In this document: piece by piece, positions 45,498 through 54,232 of the stretch
Layout: each line of letters begins with the position of its first letter
Position numbering within the stretch: the first letter of the stretch is position 1
Source of the DNA: Cytobacillus firmus
GTDB lineage: Bacteria; Bacillota; Bacilli; Bacillales; Cytobacillaceae
Reading direction: 5' to 3'
NCBI RefSeq assembly: GCF_023657595.1
Contig: NZ_CP098323.1
Span: 2,876,001 to 2,940,000, forward strand
Length of the DNA: 64,000 bases
Translations under genes and position numbers: made by a program
Notes under the pieces: model-generated
What the model was told of the DNA's origin: nothing
The model's database searches: none
What the model saw: the letters and a program-made list of their open reading frames with translations, nothing else

Positions 45498-46142
45498 TTA
45501 TTCTTCGATTAGCTTTTCTATTAATTCAATAACCTTTTCATCCTTACCGGGTTTAATGGACACTTGCTTTGTATCTTCAATTATATCACTGTAAAATTTT
45601 TCTCCTGCAGGGTATTGGCCGTCCCAGCGCAAAGGAACATTGTAAACATTAATCGTCCCGTCCCCATTTCCACTATAAGTAACGGAACCATCTGCAAGGC
45701 GTGAACCTGCTAACTGGATTACATCTTCCGGATAGCCTGCACTTGTCTCATCTTCCGGATTAAGTGGTGTACCGGCAGGAATGTGCCTGACATACAATTC
45801 ATCGAGATCCTGATTCGGTCCAAGCTGCAGCCAAACTCTTGCGTATTCGATTTGCTGACTGGAATACTGGGATAATGTTTTATTGTCTTCTTTATCCCCT
45901 GCACTATTTTCAGAAGCCATACTATCTGGTTCACTATGAGCAGACCCTTCTGTCGAGGTGTCTTTTCCATCCTTAGCCTCTGACTCACCTGCTGTCTCTT
46001 CAGCAGCAGATTCTAACGATGAATTGTTTTTCAAATCGTCATCATTGGCCCCATCATTTGTTTTGTCTCCGCATCCCGCGAGCATTCCTGCCATCACCAT
46101 TGCAATTGCATAAATAGAAAGAATCTTTGTTGGCTTTTTCAT
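45498..46142 (-). CDS. Secreted lipoprotein of unknown function
   Basis: A 214-residue lipoprotein. The signal peptide ends in the lipobox GMLAGCGDK (lipidated Cys near residue 24). Residues about 30-90 are an acidic Ser/Glu/Asp-rich linker. The C-terminal about 120 residues form a compact domain (EYARVWLQLG ... SVTYSGNGDGTINVYNVPLRWDGQ). AAAGGAAT precedes the ATG. No operon partners; role unknown. Confidence 0.75.
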   Translation of the reverse strand: MKKPTKILSIYAIAMVMAGMLAGCGDKTNDGANDDDLKNNSSLESAAEETAGESEAKDGKDTSTEGSAHSEPDSMASENSAGDKEDNKTLSQYSSQQIEYARVWLQLGPNQDLDELYVRHIPAGTPLNPEDETSAGYPEDVIQLAGSRLADGSVTYSGNGDGTINVYNVPLRWDGQYPAGEKFYSDIIEDTKQVSIKPGKDEKVIELIEKLIEE

Positions 46143-46342
46143 TCGTTAATTTATTCCTTTCATAAAATATCTTAAATTAAGTTAACTTCCCGCCTTTAAT
46201 TTTAACAAAGATAACCAAAAATTTTCATAAAAAATCCCAGATCGACACAGATTTCTAGTATTCCTTCAAAATCAGGCTGCACCACAAAAATAAAGTCCGA
46301 TTCATAAGGGAACCAGACTTCAACTGTTTCTTATTGTTGGTA

Positions 46343-46693
46343 TTATTCCTGGTTATAACCTTTATGGCCAAATGGCTGCAGCTCCTCCAGCCACTTTTCC
46401 TCCAGCTTCCCCAGGGCTTCCTTCTCGTTAAAATACGGATCATCCTTCTTCTTCAGCTTCTCCAGAACACTGATTTCAAAAGCCTCTTTACCAAACTGAT
46501 TCCATTCCTCCTGCAGCCCCCGATTAGGCATATAGCCGTTTGTTTCGAGTGAAAATCTGACTCCGTTCAGGCTTTTTAAATTATTTGTGCTGCCAATGAA
46601 GATTTTATTGTTCACTGTGTTTTTAATTTGATAAACCCCGGCTTCAATGGGCGTTTCTTTAAACTGCTGCTTTAATTCTCTTTTTCGTTCCAT
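46343..46693 (-). CDS. GIY-YIG nuclease family protein
   Basis: A 116-residue protein with a GIY-YIG-like core: GVYQIKNTVNNKIFIGSTNNLK near residues 19-40, with Val and Phe variants of the signature, and a C-terminal EKWLEELQP block. It has GGGGGAT ahead of its ATG and lies 18 bases downstream of the DUF2087 gene, so the pair is co-transcribed. The same pairing is common in Bacillus. Nuclease activity is unproven. Confidence 0.8.
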   Translation of the reverse strand: MERKRELKQQFKETPIEAGVYQIKNTVNNKIFIGSTNNLKSLNGVRFSLETNGYMPNRGLQEEWNQFGKEAFEISVLEKLKKKDDPYFNEKEALGKLEEKWLEELQPFGHKGYNQE

Positions 46694-46711
46694 GTTAATC
46701 CCCCGTTTTTT

Positions 46712-47467
46712 CTAATTTTTAAGCCAATACTCGCTGCCATCGGGCTTTCTGTCCAGGAATCCATAATCAATCAAATACCTTCTGATCAGCGCATAATCCT
46801 CATAAATGGCCTTCAGTGTGTCGTTTAACTCTTTCTCGCCGTATTTGTGTTCGGCCTTAAGCCAGCCGGCAATTTCCCGCAGGACTATCAGCCTTTGCTT
46901 CTCTCTAGGCGGAAACTTTGCAAGGGGTTTATCGGCACCCTCGGGAAAGTATTTCTTTAGGATTTTCTCCTGTTCCCCCTCTGTAATGTTGTAGCGGTCA
47001 TCCACCATTGTGGCGGTTTTATGGACAGGCAGGAACGCTGGTGCGTGCTCATCCTTTTCCTTCAGCAATTCCATAATCGCCAGGAAGGTCTTCGCCTGAC
47101 GTTCCTTTTCTTTTAAGGCAAAACGGTGATGGCGAATGGTCGAGGTACTCCCCATGTCCAGCTCCTTCTGAATATCCTTATCGCTTTTCCCCTGATAAAA
47201 AAGCTGCAAAAGACTTTTCTGATGATCCGTAAGCCCTGTCAGCTTCTTATCCATCGAAAGCAAATAGTCAAAAACCGAGATATGCTCCGTTTCAATATGA
47301 ATGCGCATATACCGCTCCGCTTCGTAAAATCGATCTTTATATGGGTAGACAATCCCTTTTTCCGTCTTTTCCCCGCATAACAGGCAAGTGTATGTCTCTT
47401 TTTCTTCCATGTAACCCTGCTTAAGCTCCTCTAAAGAAGCGTCCCAGAATTGATTTGAATATTCCAT
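46712..47467 (-). CDS. DUF2087 protein with zinc-ribbon and HTH regions
   Basis: A 251-residue protein. The N-terminus holds a C-x2-C/H-x4-H-like zinc site (CLLCGEK ... HIETEH). Residues about 75-115 resemble a LuxR-like helix-turn-helix (LTDHQKSLLQLFYQGKSDKDIQKELDMG). The C-terminal 70 residues are DUF2087 (KFPPREKQRLIVLREI ... YALIRRYLIDYGFLDRKPDGSEYW). Probably a transcription regulator that is co-transcribed with the GIY-YIG gene. Confidence 0.8.
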   Translation of the reverse strand: MEYSNQFWDASLEELKQGYMEEKETYTCLLCGEKTEKGIVYPYKDRFYEAERYMRIHIETEHISVFDYLLSMDKKLTGLTDHQKSLLQLFYQGKSDKDIQKELDMGSTSTIRHHRFALKEKERQAKTFLAIMELLKEKDEHAPAFLPVHKTATMVDDRYNITEGEQEKILKKYFPEGADKPLAKFPPREKQRLIVLREIAGWLKAEHKYGEKELNDTLKAIYEDYALIRRYLIDYGFLDRKPDGSEYWLKN

Positions 47468-47632
47468 CGGTTAAACCCACCCTAATCTTTCTAAACAAAA
47501 TCAAAATTTGTTTGTTTTATAATAAACATATTAAACCAACGTTTGATATTAGTCAATAATTCTTAAACGAATTTTATCTTTGTTTTCTTATTTCTAAACA
47601 TAATAGGCAGCTGTTTATCTACTAAAAAAATT

Positions 47633-47665
47633 AAGACCTTCAATGGAAGAAGGTCTTTTCCCAGA
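47633..47665 (-). terminator. Terminator of 48-residue protein gene
   Basis: AAGACCTTC and GAAGGTCTT arms; the minus strand continues AATTTTTTT. Confidence 0.7.
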
Positions 47666-47692
47666 TTAGTATTCCGGCTGTCCAAGAGAATT

Positions 47693-47839
47693 TTATTTAT
47701 TTTCAAAACCCCTAAAGTGAATGATCTCAGATAGAATTTTGCATCCTTTTGCTTTCTTTAGCTCAATTCTTGCTTCTTCCCTGTTCTCATACTCAAACCT
47801 TTGAATCCTGTCCTGTAAAAATAGTGTTAAAATCCACAT
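47693..47839 (-). CDS. Small hypothetical protein, 48 residues
   Basis: ATG at 47839 with GGGAGGAATT at good spacing encodes a short basic protein: a hydrophobic start (MWILTLFLQDRI), then a charged helix (REEARIELKKAKGCKIL). A longer frame to 47905 has no ribosome binding site. It is followed by a clear terminator, so a real small gene is likely. Function unknown. Confidence 0.55.
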   Translation of the reverse strand: MWILTLFLQDRIQRFEYENREEARIELKKAKGCKILSEIIHFRGFENK

Positions 47840-47945
47840 ATCTAATTCCTCCCTGGATATAAGATTCCTTAAAGATGAGCACGAGCCGCAGCGTCCTGAG
47901 TGCATGCAGAGGAAAAGGACTTTAATAGCTTTTTTACAAAGGTTT

Positions 47946-48116
47946 TCATTTTAAAAATAGATTAAAAGCGACCGTAATCAGCCAGCCAAGAGCAAAAGTA
48001 AGGGAAATATATGTACCGACATAAAGCAAAACCTCCGTCATGATTCCTCCCCCAATGATTTTGTTATATTTTTTAGATAGGTTTATACTCGCTGCTAAGG
48101 TCTGACCTGTATTCAT
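47946..48116 (-). CDS. Tiny single-span membrane protein
   Basis: A 56-codon frame with two possible starts: ATG at 48116 (AAAAGGAAGGGAG) and, in frame, ATG at 48041 directly behind GGGGGAGG. The second gives 31 residues that are almost entirely one membrane helix (about residues 4-29, including TYISLTFALGWLITVAFNL). The exceptionally strong inner ribosome binding site favours the 31-residue form. It is too short for usual gene finders and could be a toxin-like or regulatory membrane peptide (inference). Confidence 0.5.
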   Translation of the reverse strand: MNTGQTLAASINLSKKYNKIIGGGIMTEVLLYVGTYISLTFALGWLITVAFNLFLK

Positions 48117-48365
48117 CTCCCTTCCTTTTAAAATAATGTCATTATATCAAGTGATTATTAAAAAAATGTCGAACAATTGGAGCTTTACCGATTTGTAAAT
48201 AGAGTGTTAACTTTCTTTAATAAAGGACATCTTTGTTTTATAAATGCAAAATAGGAAATGAATTTTCCAACAGCGAAAAGGCCATTTAAAATTAATAAGT
48301 ACCTTCCTCTTCTATGTACATAAGATAATTTATTGATAATAGCTAATATGAAGGGATTGAGGAAA

Positions 48366-49166
48366 ATGTATTATACGCCCTATACGCATCAAAATCCTTA
48401 TTATGCAAATGTACCAGCGCATACTTACGGAAGTGCTGCTGGTTATTGGGCTTATCCTAATGATTTGGCATTCAATTCTTCATTTTATGGTAATAGCAGA
48501 GAAATCTTAAAAGATTATGGTTCTAACCCATTTGTTATAAATATCAATGAGGCCGCCAAACAAAACAGCACGTATCGTACTGCACTATGGACAGGAAATC
48601 ATTTGCAGGTTACTTTAATGAGTCTTAATGCTGGTGAAGATATCGGATTGGAAATTCACCCTGATGTGGATCAATTCTTACGTATTGAACAAGGCCAGGG
48701 GATTGTTCAAATGGGCAAAAGTAAAGATAATTTAAGTTTTCAATGGAGAATCTTCGATGACTCTGCTATTATGATCCCGGCTGGAATGTGGCACAATGTC
48801 ACAAATACAGGAAATGGGCCGTTGAAATTATACTCCATATATGCCCCGCCAAACCATCCATTTGGTACCGTTCATAAAACGAAGGCAGATGCAATGGCAA
48901 TGGAAGAAGGTTTGGCTAATGGAAATGGGAAAACAGCAACTTTCGGAAAGACTCCAGATGAATGGGTAAGACATACGGAGTTTTTGGTAAAAGAAGGCTT
49001 GGAGGACGTTAAAAGAGGAATTAATATGACACACATTCTTCAAGAGTTTATTCTAATGGGAGTTCTTGTAGGGAAGGGATATTCCCCTGAAAAAGCATAT
49101 GAAACAGTAGAAGAATGGGAACGCACAGGAAAATCAAAACTTCTTCAGGAAAGCAAAAATATGTAG
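48366..49166 (+). CDS. Cupin domain protein
   Basis: A 266-residue protein with a single cupin barrel at about residues 85-165. The first motif is GEDIGLEIHPDVDQFLRIEQGQG (His, Glu metal ligands) and the second PAGMWHNVTNTGNGPLKLYSIY. The N-terminus is Tyr/Asn/Pro-rich (MYYTPYTHQNPYYAN), which resembles spore-coat-type tails. ATG at 48366 with GATTGAGG is preferred over an upstream ATG that lacks a ribosome binding site. Substrate unknown. Confidence 0.82.
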   Translation: MYYTPYTHQNPYYANVPAHTYGSAAGYWAYPNDLAFNSSFYGNSREILKDYGSNPFVININEAAKQNSTYRTALWTGNHLQVTLMSLNAGEDIGLEIHPDVDQFLRIEQGQGIVQMGKSKDNLSFQWRIFDDSAIMIPAGMWHNVTNTGNGPLKLYSIYAPPNHPFGTVHKTKADAMAMEEGLANGNGKTATFGKTPDEWVRHTEFLVKEGLEDVKRGINMTHILQEFILMGVLVGKGYSPEKAYETVEEWERTGKSKLLQESKNM

Positions 49167-49218
49167 GGCATGCGTAATTCAACATCAGATCCTTTTTTGA
49201 ATATCCTGCTTGCATTTA

Positions 49219-49257
49219 AAACTCGCCGGTCATGACGTGACGAGTTTCTTTGTTTTT
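49219..49257 (+). terminator. Terminator of cupin gene
   Basis: AAACTCG and CGAGTTT arms, inner GTCATGAC palindrome, followed by CTTTGTTTTTT. Confidence 0.65.
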
Positions 49258-49264
49258 TAAGGAA

Positions 49265-49291
49265 AATGACGTGTGCCAATCACACGTCATT
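49265..49291 (-). terminator. Terminator of CBO0543 gene
   Basis: AATGACGTGTG and CACACGTCATT form a perfect 11-bp stem with a 5-base loop; the minus strand continues into TTCC. It lies between convergent genes and can act both ways. Confidence 0.65.
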
Positions 49292-49349
49292 CTTAATGCC
49301 AGTTTTCAATAAAGCAAACGGAGCCCTTTACTCCATTGAAATAGGCTTT

Positions 49350-49793
49350 TTAGCGATTTCCATTCATCCATCCATGAAATGCAGCGATCAATCCAATAAA
49401 TAAGAAGTAGCCTATGAAGGTATAAAGATGATGCCAGTTTTCGGCATGAACAAACATTCCGAAACTCTCTGCCATTTTTTCTGCAGCTGCCATCGCTATA
49501 CTGATGGCCAATACAAACATCCCCCGGAACCAGCCCGTTAAGTTTTCCATTATTTTTAATAAAGAAATCATGAAGACAGGAAGGACTGCCAGGGTGAATA
49601 AGATATTGATCGTAAAGATGTCTGAGAAAGGACGCAATGGGAAAGCGTACATCCCCTTCCCGGTAAAATACAAATCTAAATAGGTGCCTAACAGCGATGC
49701 CAGCAGCATAGCAGGCATATAGCTTTTAATTCCAGACGGCCTTTTTAGCAAGGGCTGCGAGCTCGAGTCTTTCAAGTGTTTGACAGTATGCAT
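49350..49793 (-). CDS. CBO0543 family membrane protein
   Basis: A 147-residue protein with four or five membrane segments. The YFTGKGMYAFPLRPF motif is typical of the CBO0543 family of spore-forming Firmicutes. The ATG at 49793 has GGGGAG 7 bases upstream and lies inside the 3' end of the DUF2515 gene, so the two overlap by 68 bases and are coupled. Function unknown. Confidence 0.7.
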   Translation of the reverse strand: MHTVKHLKDSSSQPLLKRPSGIKSYMPAMLLASLLGTYLDLYFTGKGMYAFPLRPFSDIFTINILFTLAVLPVFMISLLKIMENLTGWFRGMFVLAISIAMAAAEKMAESFGMFVHAENWHHLYTFIGYFLFIGLIAAFHGWMNGNR

Positions 49794-50808
49794 GCCGGAT
49801 CTCCCCATTAATCATATCGTCTGACTCCAAAAAATACTCCAATACGTGATCACTTTTATACCAATCTCCTAATTCTGCTTCAGGCTGGCTTATATTTTTC
49901 CAGGCGATTTCAAGACTTGGGCTATAAATCCTTCTTCCCCCCGGCCGGAGCTGGCATGACTTTAGCTGAAATTGATATTGCTCACCCGGCACCCCTTCAT
50001 GGACATCATTGAAAATATGCGGCCAATAATCCTTCCTTGAGCCGGTATGTGGGTGTGCATTCGCCCACTGTTCCGTGAGTGCAAGCACCTCTTTGTCCTT
50101 AAACAGAACATTGTACAGCCTTTTCCCTAATGTGATACGCTCGTGCAGCGATTCAAAATGATTCAGTGTCTGGCCTTTCAGATTGAGAACACCCTTCTTC
50201 TCATAAGGAAAAAGGATATGATTCAAGGACAGCAGCTCCTGCAGCTTAAATTCGAGCTTTTGAAAAACCTCGAGCTTATATTGCGGATTTTGTATCACCC
50301 TTTTTTCTAAATAGCTTTGTTCATTGATGATAAGGGCAATGGTGAGCATATAGGGATCAGGCTTCCTCCAAAAACAGCTCCACACTGTTTCCATAAAAAC
50401 GGAAATATTAAGGAATGGGAATAGAAAAAATAAGGGCTTGTTTCGCTTCAGGCTTTCGCTGTAAATCAAAAATTGAGGATACGCATCCTGAAAAATGAGC
50501 CAGTTCCCTCTTTCCAAAAAAGAAAAGAAGGATTGTTTTTCGCGATGTGATAATAACCGGGACAGGAGCTCTCCTTTTAAATCGGTCATATTCCAGCCTC
50601 CATTGCGGGAAACCATATGCCCCAAAAAGGCCCAATGGATTTCAGGGTGCTGCCGGTAGAAATCAAGATACGCTTTTGTCCGGGTGACATTATTTAGATT
50701 CCATTTTGTTGTCTCCCTTTTAACCTCGCTCAGAATCCTCTTTTCTTCATCTGAAAGGTTTATCTGCTTTTGAACTCTTTTCTTTAATTCTTCTTTTAAC
50801 CAGTTCAT
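49726..50808 (-). CDS. DUF2515 (YppC-like) protein
   Basis: A 360-residue soluble protein of the DUF2515/YppC family, recognised from NVTRTKAYLDFYRQHPEIHWAFLGHMVSRNGGWNMTDLKG in the first quarter and the GEQYQFQL ... RRIYSPSLEIAWKNI part near the end. The function of YppC is unknown. The gene is divergent from the terpene cyclase, and Bacillus species often keep this family near sporulation-related loci. Confidence 0.8.
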   Translation of the reverse strand: MNWLKEELKKRVQKQINLSDEEKRILSEVKRETTKWNLNNVTRTKAYLDFYRQHPEIHWAFLGHMVSRNGGWNMTDLKGELLSRLLSHREKQSFFSFLERGNWLIFQDAYPQFLIYSESLKRNKPLFFLFPFLNISVFMETVWSCFWRKPDPYMLTIALIINEQSYLEKRVIQNPQYKLEVFQKLEFKLQELLSLNHILFPYEKKGVLNLKGQTLNHFESLHERITLGKRLYNVLFKDKEVLALTEQWANAHPHTGSRKDYWPHIFNDVHEGVPGEQYQFQLKSCQLRPGGRRIYSPSLEIAWKNISQPEAELGDWYKSDHVLEYFLESDDMINGEIRHAYCQTLERLELAALAKKAVWN

Positions 50809-50917
50809 TGGGTGTTTCTTTTGAAAAAAGATAAGCAGACCTCCTCCATGAATTCTCTCTCTGTGATATGAATATGTATTTATAGGAGCAATTTAACCGG
50901 AGAGGAATGTGCATGAC

Positions 50918-52780
50918 ATGACCAAAACCGCTGCTGGCATGAAACGTCTCATTGCCGTATTAAGAAAAGACCAATCCCCTGATGGTTCATGGAATTATCC
51001 TTTTGAAACCGGCATTTCAACAGACGCTTATATGATCATTTTATTAAGGACACTGGAGATACATGATGAAAAATTAATTAAGGGACTGGCCGCAAGAATC
51101 CTAAGCAAGCAGGAAGAAAATGGAGCCTGGAAGCTTTTCCCGGATGAACCGGATGGAAATGCAAATGCCACACTGGAGGCCTATTATGGACTTCTTTATT
51201 CGGGCTATATTGAGAAGGAAGACGCCAGGATGAAAGCTGCGAGAAAATTTATACTGGAGCATGGCGGAATGGAGAACGCAAATGTTTTCACCAAAATTAT
51301 GTTAGCTTCTACAGGACAATATCCATGGCCGGAATCCTTTCCGATTCCCGTTGAGATTATGCTTCTGCCCCTGTCCTTCCCTTTCAACTTTTATCAGTTT
51401 TCGGTGTATGGGCGTGTGAATCTGTCTCCGATTCTAATTCTTTCAGAAAAAAAGTTCAGCATCAAAACAAAAAACAGCCCTGACCTTTCTGACTTGCTAA
51501 CTACAAGAACTCGGTGGGAAATACAGCCTGAATACCGATCATTATTGTCATCCCTCAAAGAAGGTGTTGAAGAGCTTTTGGGTCTGCCAGAACAGCTTCA
51601 CTCAACGGCAATGGACCGGGCGAAGGATTATATGCTGGAACGGATTGAGCCGGATGGGACCTTCTATAGTTATTTCAGCTCAACCTTTTTAATGATTTTT
51701 GCGCTCCTGTCTCTTGGCTATTCCAAGGATGAGCCCGTTATAAAGAATGCGGTTGAGGGGCTTAAATCGCTCCGGACAGATATAGACGGCCTCCCTCATA
51801 TACAATACGCAAACGCCAGTATATGGAATACTTCTCTCATAAACACAGCCCTCCAATTAGCGGGTGTTTCTTCGAATGACCCTGCAGTAAAGAAAGCAAA
51901 CACCTATTTGCTGAAGCGCCAGCATGATCAGCTGGGGGACTGGGCAATCCATAACCCCCATGCAAAGCCGGGAGGATGGGGATTCTCTGATATCAACACC
52001 CTCAACCCGGATGTCGATGATACCACTGCTTCATTACGGGCGATCGCCAGAAGTGTCGAGGGCAGTTCAGAATATCAGGATGCCTGGGATCGCGGCATTC
52101 AGTGGCTGGTATCCATGCAGAATGATGATGGCGGATGGCCTTCCTTTGAAAGAAATACCGAAAATCCATGGCTCACCTTTTTTCCTATTGAAAAGGGTGA
52201 ATATATGTTTGGAGACCCAGCTTCAGCCGACCTGACCGGGAGAACGCTGGAGTTTTTGGGGAACTATACGAATCTGCCAGTTGCTGAATCTTTGATAAAA
52301 AACGCGGTAAACTGGCTGGTAGAAAACCAGGAGCAGGATGGCTCCTGGTATGGCAGATGGGGCATTTGCTATATTTACGGCACATGGGCAGCAGTCACAG
52401 GACTTGCTGCGGCGGGCCATTCCAACCATCCTTCTGTCAGGAAGGCTTGTGACTGGCTGAAGAAAATCCAAAACGAGGATGGCGGCTGGGGAGAATCCTG
52501 CCTGAGCGACAGTCAAAAATCTTATGTTCCCTTGAACGCAAGTACCCTTACAGACACAGCGTGGGCGGTTGATGCTCTAATTGCAGCGGAAGACCAGCCA
52601 ACTGAACAGATCCAAAAAGGAATTCAGTACCTGCTGAACTCAATTGATAAAGAGGATTGGACGACTGTCTATCCAAAAGGGCAGGCCCTGGCCGGAAGCT
52701 TTTATATTCATTATCATAGCTACCGTTATATCTTCCCTCTTATGGCTTTGGCTCATTATCGCGGGAAGTTTGGGGAATGA
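50918..52780 (+). CDS. sqhC: Squalene-hopene / sporulenol-type terpene cyclase
   Basis: A 620-residue class II terpene cyclase. The protonating DxDD motif is DVDD at residues 365-368. Several QW repeats are visible (e.g. QNDDGGWPSF, QEQDGSWYGRWG, QNEDGGWGES). The length fits squalene-hopene cyclases; in Bacillus the close relative cyclises tetraprenyl-beta-curcumene to sporulenol in spores, and the two cannot be separated by eye. The ATG at 50918 is better spaced from GGAGAGGA than the GTG at 50909. It acts at the membrane face. No linked prenyltransferase is present. Confidence 0.88.
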   Translation: MTKTAAGMKRLIAVLRKDQSPDGSWNYPFETGISTDAYMIILLRTLEIHDEKLIKGLAARILSKQEENGAWKLFPDEPDGNANATLEAYYGLLYSGYIEKEDARMKAARKFILEHGGMENANVFTKIMLASTGQYPWPESFPIPVEIMLLPLSFPFNFYQFSVYGRVNLSPILILSEKKFSIKTKNSPDLSDLLTTRTRWEIQPEYRSLLSSLKEGVEELLGLPEQLHSTAMDRAKDYMLERIEPDGTFYSYFSSTFLMIFALLSLGYSKDEPVIKNAVEGLKSLRTDIDGLPHIQYANASIWNTSLINTALQLAGVSSNDPAVKKANTYLLKRQHDQLGDWAIHNPHAKPGGWGFSDINTLNPDVDDTTASLRAIARSVEGSSEYQDAWDRGIQWLVSMQNDDGGWPSFERNTENPWLTFFPIEKGEYMFGDPASADLTGRTLEFLGNYTNLPVAESLIKNAVNWLVENQEQDGSWYGRWGICYIYGTWAAVTGLAAAGHSNHPSVRKACDWLKKIQNEDGGWGESCLSDSQKSYVPLNASTLTDTAWAVDALIAAEDQPTEQIQKGIQYLLNSIDKEDWTTVYPKGQALAGSFYIHYHSYRYIFPLMALAHYRGKFGE

Positions 52781-52800
52781 ATAAAAGGCAAAAAAGGCGC

Positions 52801-52830
52801 CGGCTTAATAACAGTAAGCCGTTCTCTTTT
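52801..52830 (+). terminator. Terminator of terpene cyclase gene
   Basis: CGGCTTA and TAAGCCG arms with a 7-base loop, followed by TTCTCTTTT. Confidence 0.65.
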
Positions 52831-52872
52831 GGAGTACCCGCATAGGAAAAAGCAAATATAAAAGCAAGTATA

Positions 52873-52922
52873 AAAGCAGTGTATTTCACAACGGAAATCG
52901 CACTGCTTTTTAGCGTTTTTTC
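52873..52922 (+). terminator. Second terminator-like hairpin
   Basis: AAAGCAGTG and CACTGCTTT arms with a 19-base loop, then TTAGCGTTTTTTC. It insulates the next gene. Confidence 0.6.
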
Positions 52923-53037
52923 TTAGAAAAATATAGTAAAATCAGTAAGAGTCTTACACATCTAACGGTGGGTATAGTTCATAAAGTACTATTAATTAAT
53001 AATTATTAAGGTAGTTTATATTCCAGGAGGAGTCAAA

Positions 53038-53954
53038 GTGGCTAAAGGAAAATTTAAAAAAACAGTATCAATAGGAGATGTTTTTGCGGTAAGTTTACCA
53101 GATGGCCGATACGGGGCAATAAGAGTTGCTGACCAAATAGATAAATCCTATCTTATTATCACAACACCATATATAGGTACAGAAATCCCAGCTATTGAAA
53201 ACGAGGTTTTAGGTGATATTCTTATTCAAAATCGATTTTTTTCGATAATAGCCGTGCTTTGCTTTGGGTTGAAGGGAAGGTACCTAAAGAGGTTATTTAC
53301 ATCGGGAATATTCCATTTTCCGATAATAAAAGAAAAATATTTTGTAGCTCATTCGGCGGGAAATGGGACGATTCTGTTGGAATGGAAGTTTTTTTAGAGT
53401 GGAGATGGGAACATGATAGAGAAAACTTTGAGAAGGAAATCCGGGAAGAAGAAAAAAGAATACAAGAAGAATATCATAATAAACCACAAAAACATAAAAA
53501 AATGATGAAGGATGAAACCTTCTGGTCAATTATTTTTTTACTTGATTTTTATGAAAATGATGAAGAAAAAATAATAGAACCTGCTGTTAATGCACTAGCA
53601 AAAATGAGAGTAAAGGACATTAAAGAGTTTGAAGAAGCATTGTCTTATAAACTATATTTATTAGACACTAAAGAACACGCCAAAAACATAGGAGAATATT
53701 CATATAATGAAATAACACAAGAGCATTTCTCTGCAGATTTATTCTTATATATTAGGTGTTCCGTGATTGCTGAGGGAAAAGAATATTTTGATGATTGTCT
53801 CAATAATCCTCAAAATATGCCAAAGGACAACTCTTTTGAACCGTTACTGTCTATAGCATCCGAAGCATATACAAGGAGAACTGGAAAAGAGTTTGAATAC
53901 ATCCCAGGTTGTGATTATGAAACATTCTCAAATGCTGCGGGATGGAACTCATAA
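53038..53954 (+). pseudogene. Imm26-DUF4240 immunity-type protein, frameshifted
   Basis: Two overlapping frames make one gene. The first (GTG at 53038, CCAGGAGG ribosome binding site) encodes an Imm26-like N-terminus, VSIGDVFAVSLPDGRYGAIRV. The second continues it from 53243 as DNSRALLWVEGKVPKEV and contains a DUF4240 domain (DETFWSIIFLLDFYEND ... AYTRRTGKEFEY). The switch lies in a run of seven T at 53236-53242; eight T would restore one frame of 305 residues. Both domains occur in polymorphic-toxin immunity and related proteins. This may be a real inactivation, a slippage-controlled gene or a sequencing error. Confidence 0.78.
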
Positions 53955-53973
53955 AGGCTTGAATCAATAAAAA

Positions 53974-54005
53974 AGCGGTAAATCATCAATTTACCGCTCT
54001 TTTAT
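53974..54005 (+). terminator. Terminator after Imm26-DUF4240 gene
   Basis: AGCGGTAAA and TTTACCGCT arms with a 7-base loop, followed by CTTTTATT. The next 225 bases up to 54232 contain no supportable gene. Confidence 0.75.
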
Positions 54006-54232
54006 TGCATATAGAAAACTTTTTCAGTTCAAGTATTTATCGGTTATGCCCAGTCTTTGTACCAGTGTTAGATTTTCACCACTTTTGTTTTTAGTTTATC
54101 GCTTTTTTTAACTCTGCGTCCTGATTTTTGGGAGCTAATCAACTCTATTAACGAAGTTATTACTTCTCCTCTCCTCATTCTCGTCACTAATCGCCCAGCC
54201 ATTCCTTAACTTCAAACATTTGCATATCTAAT

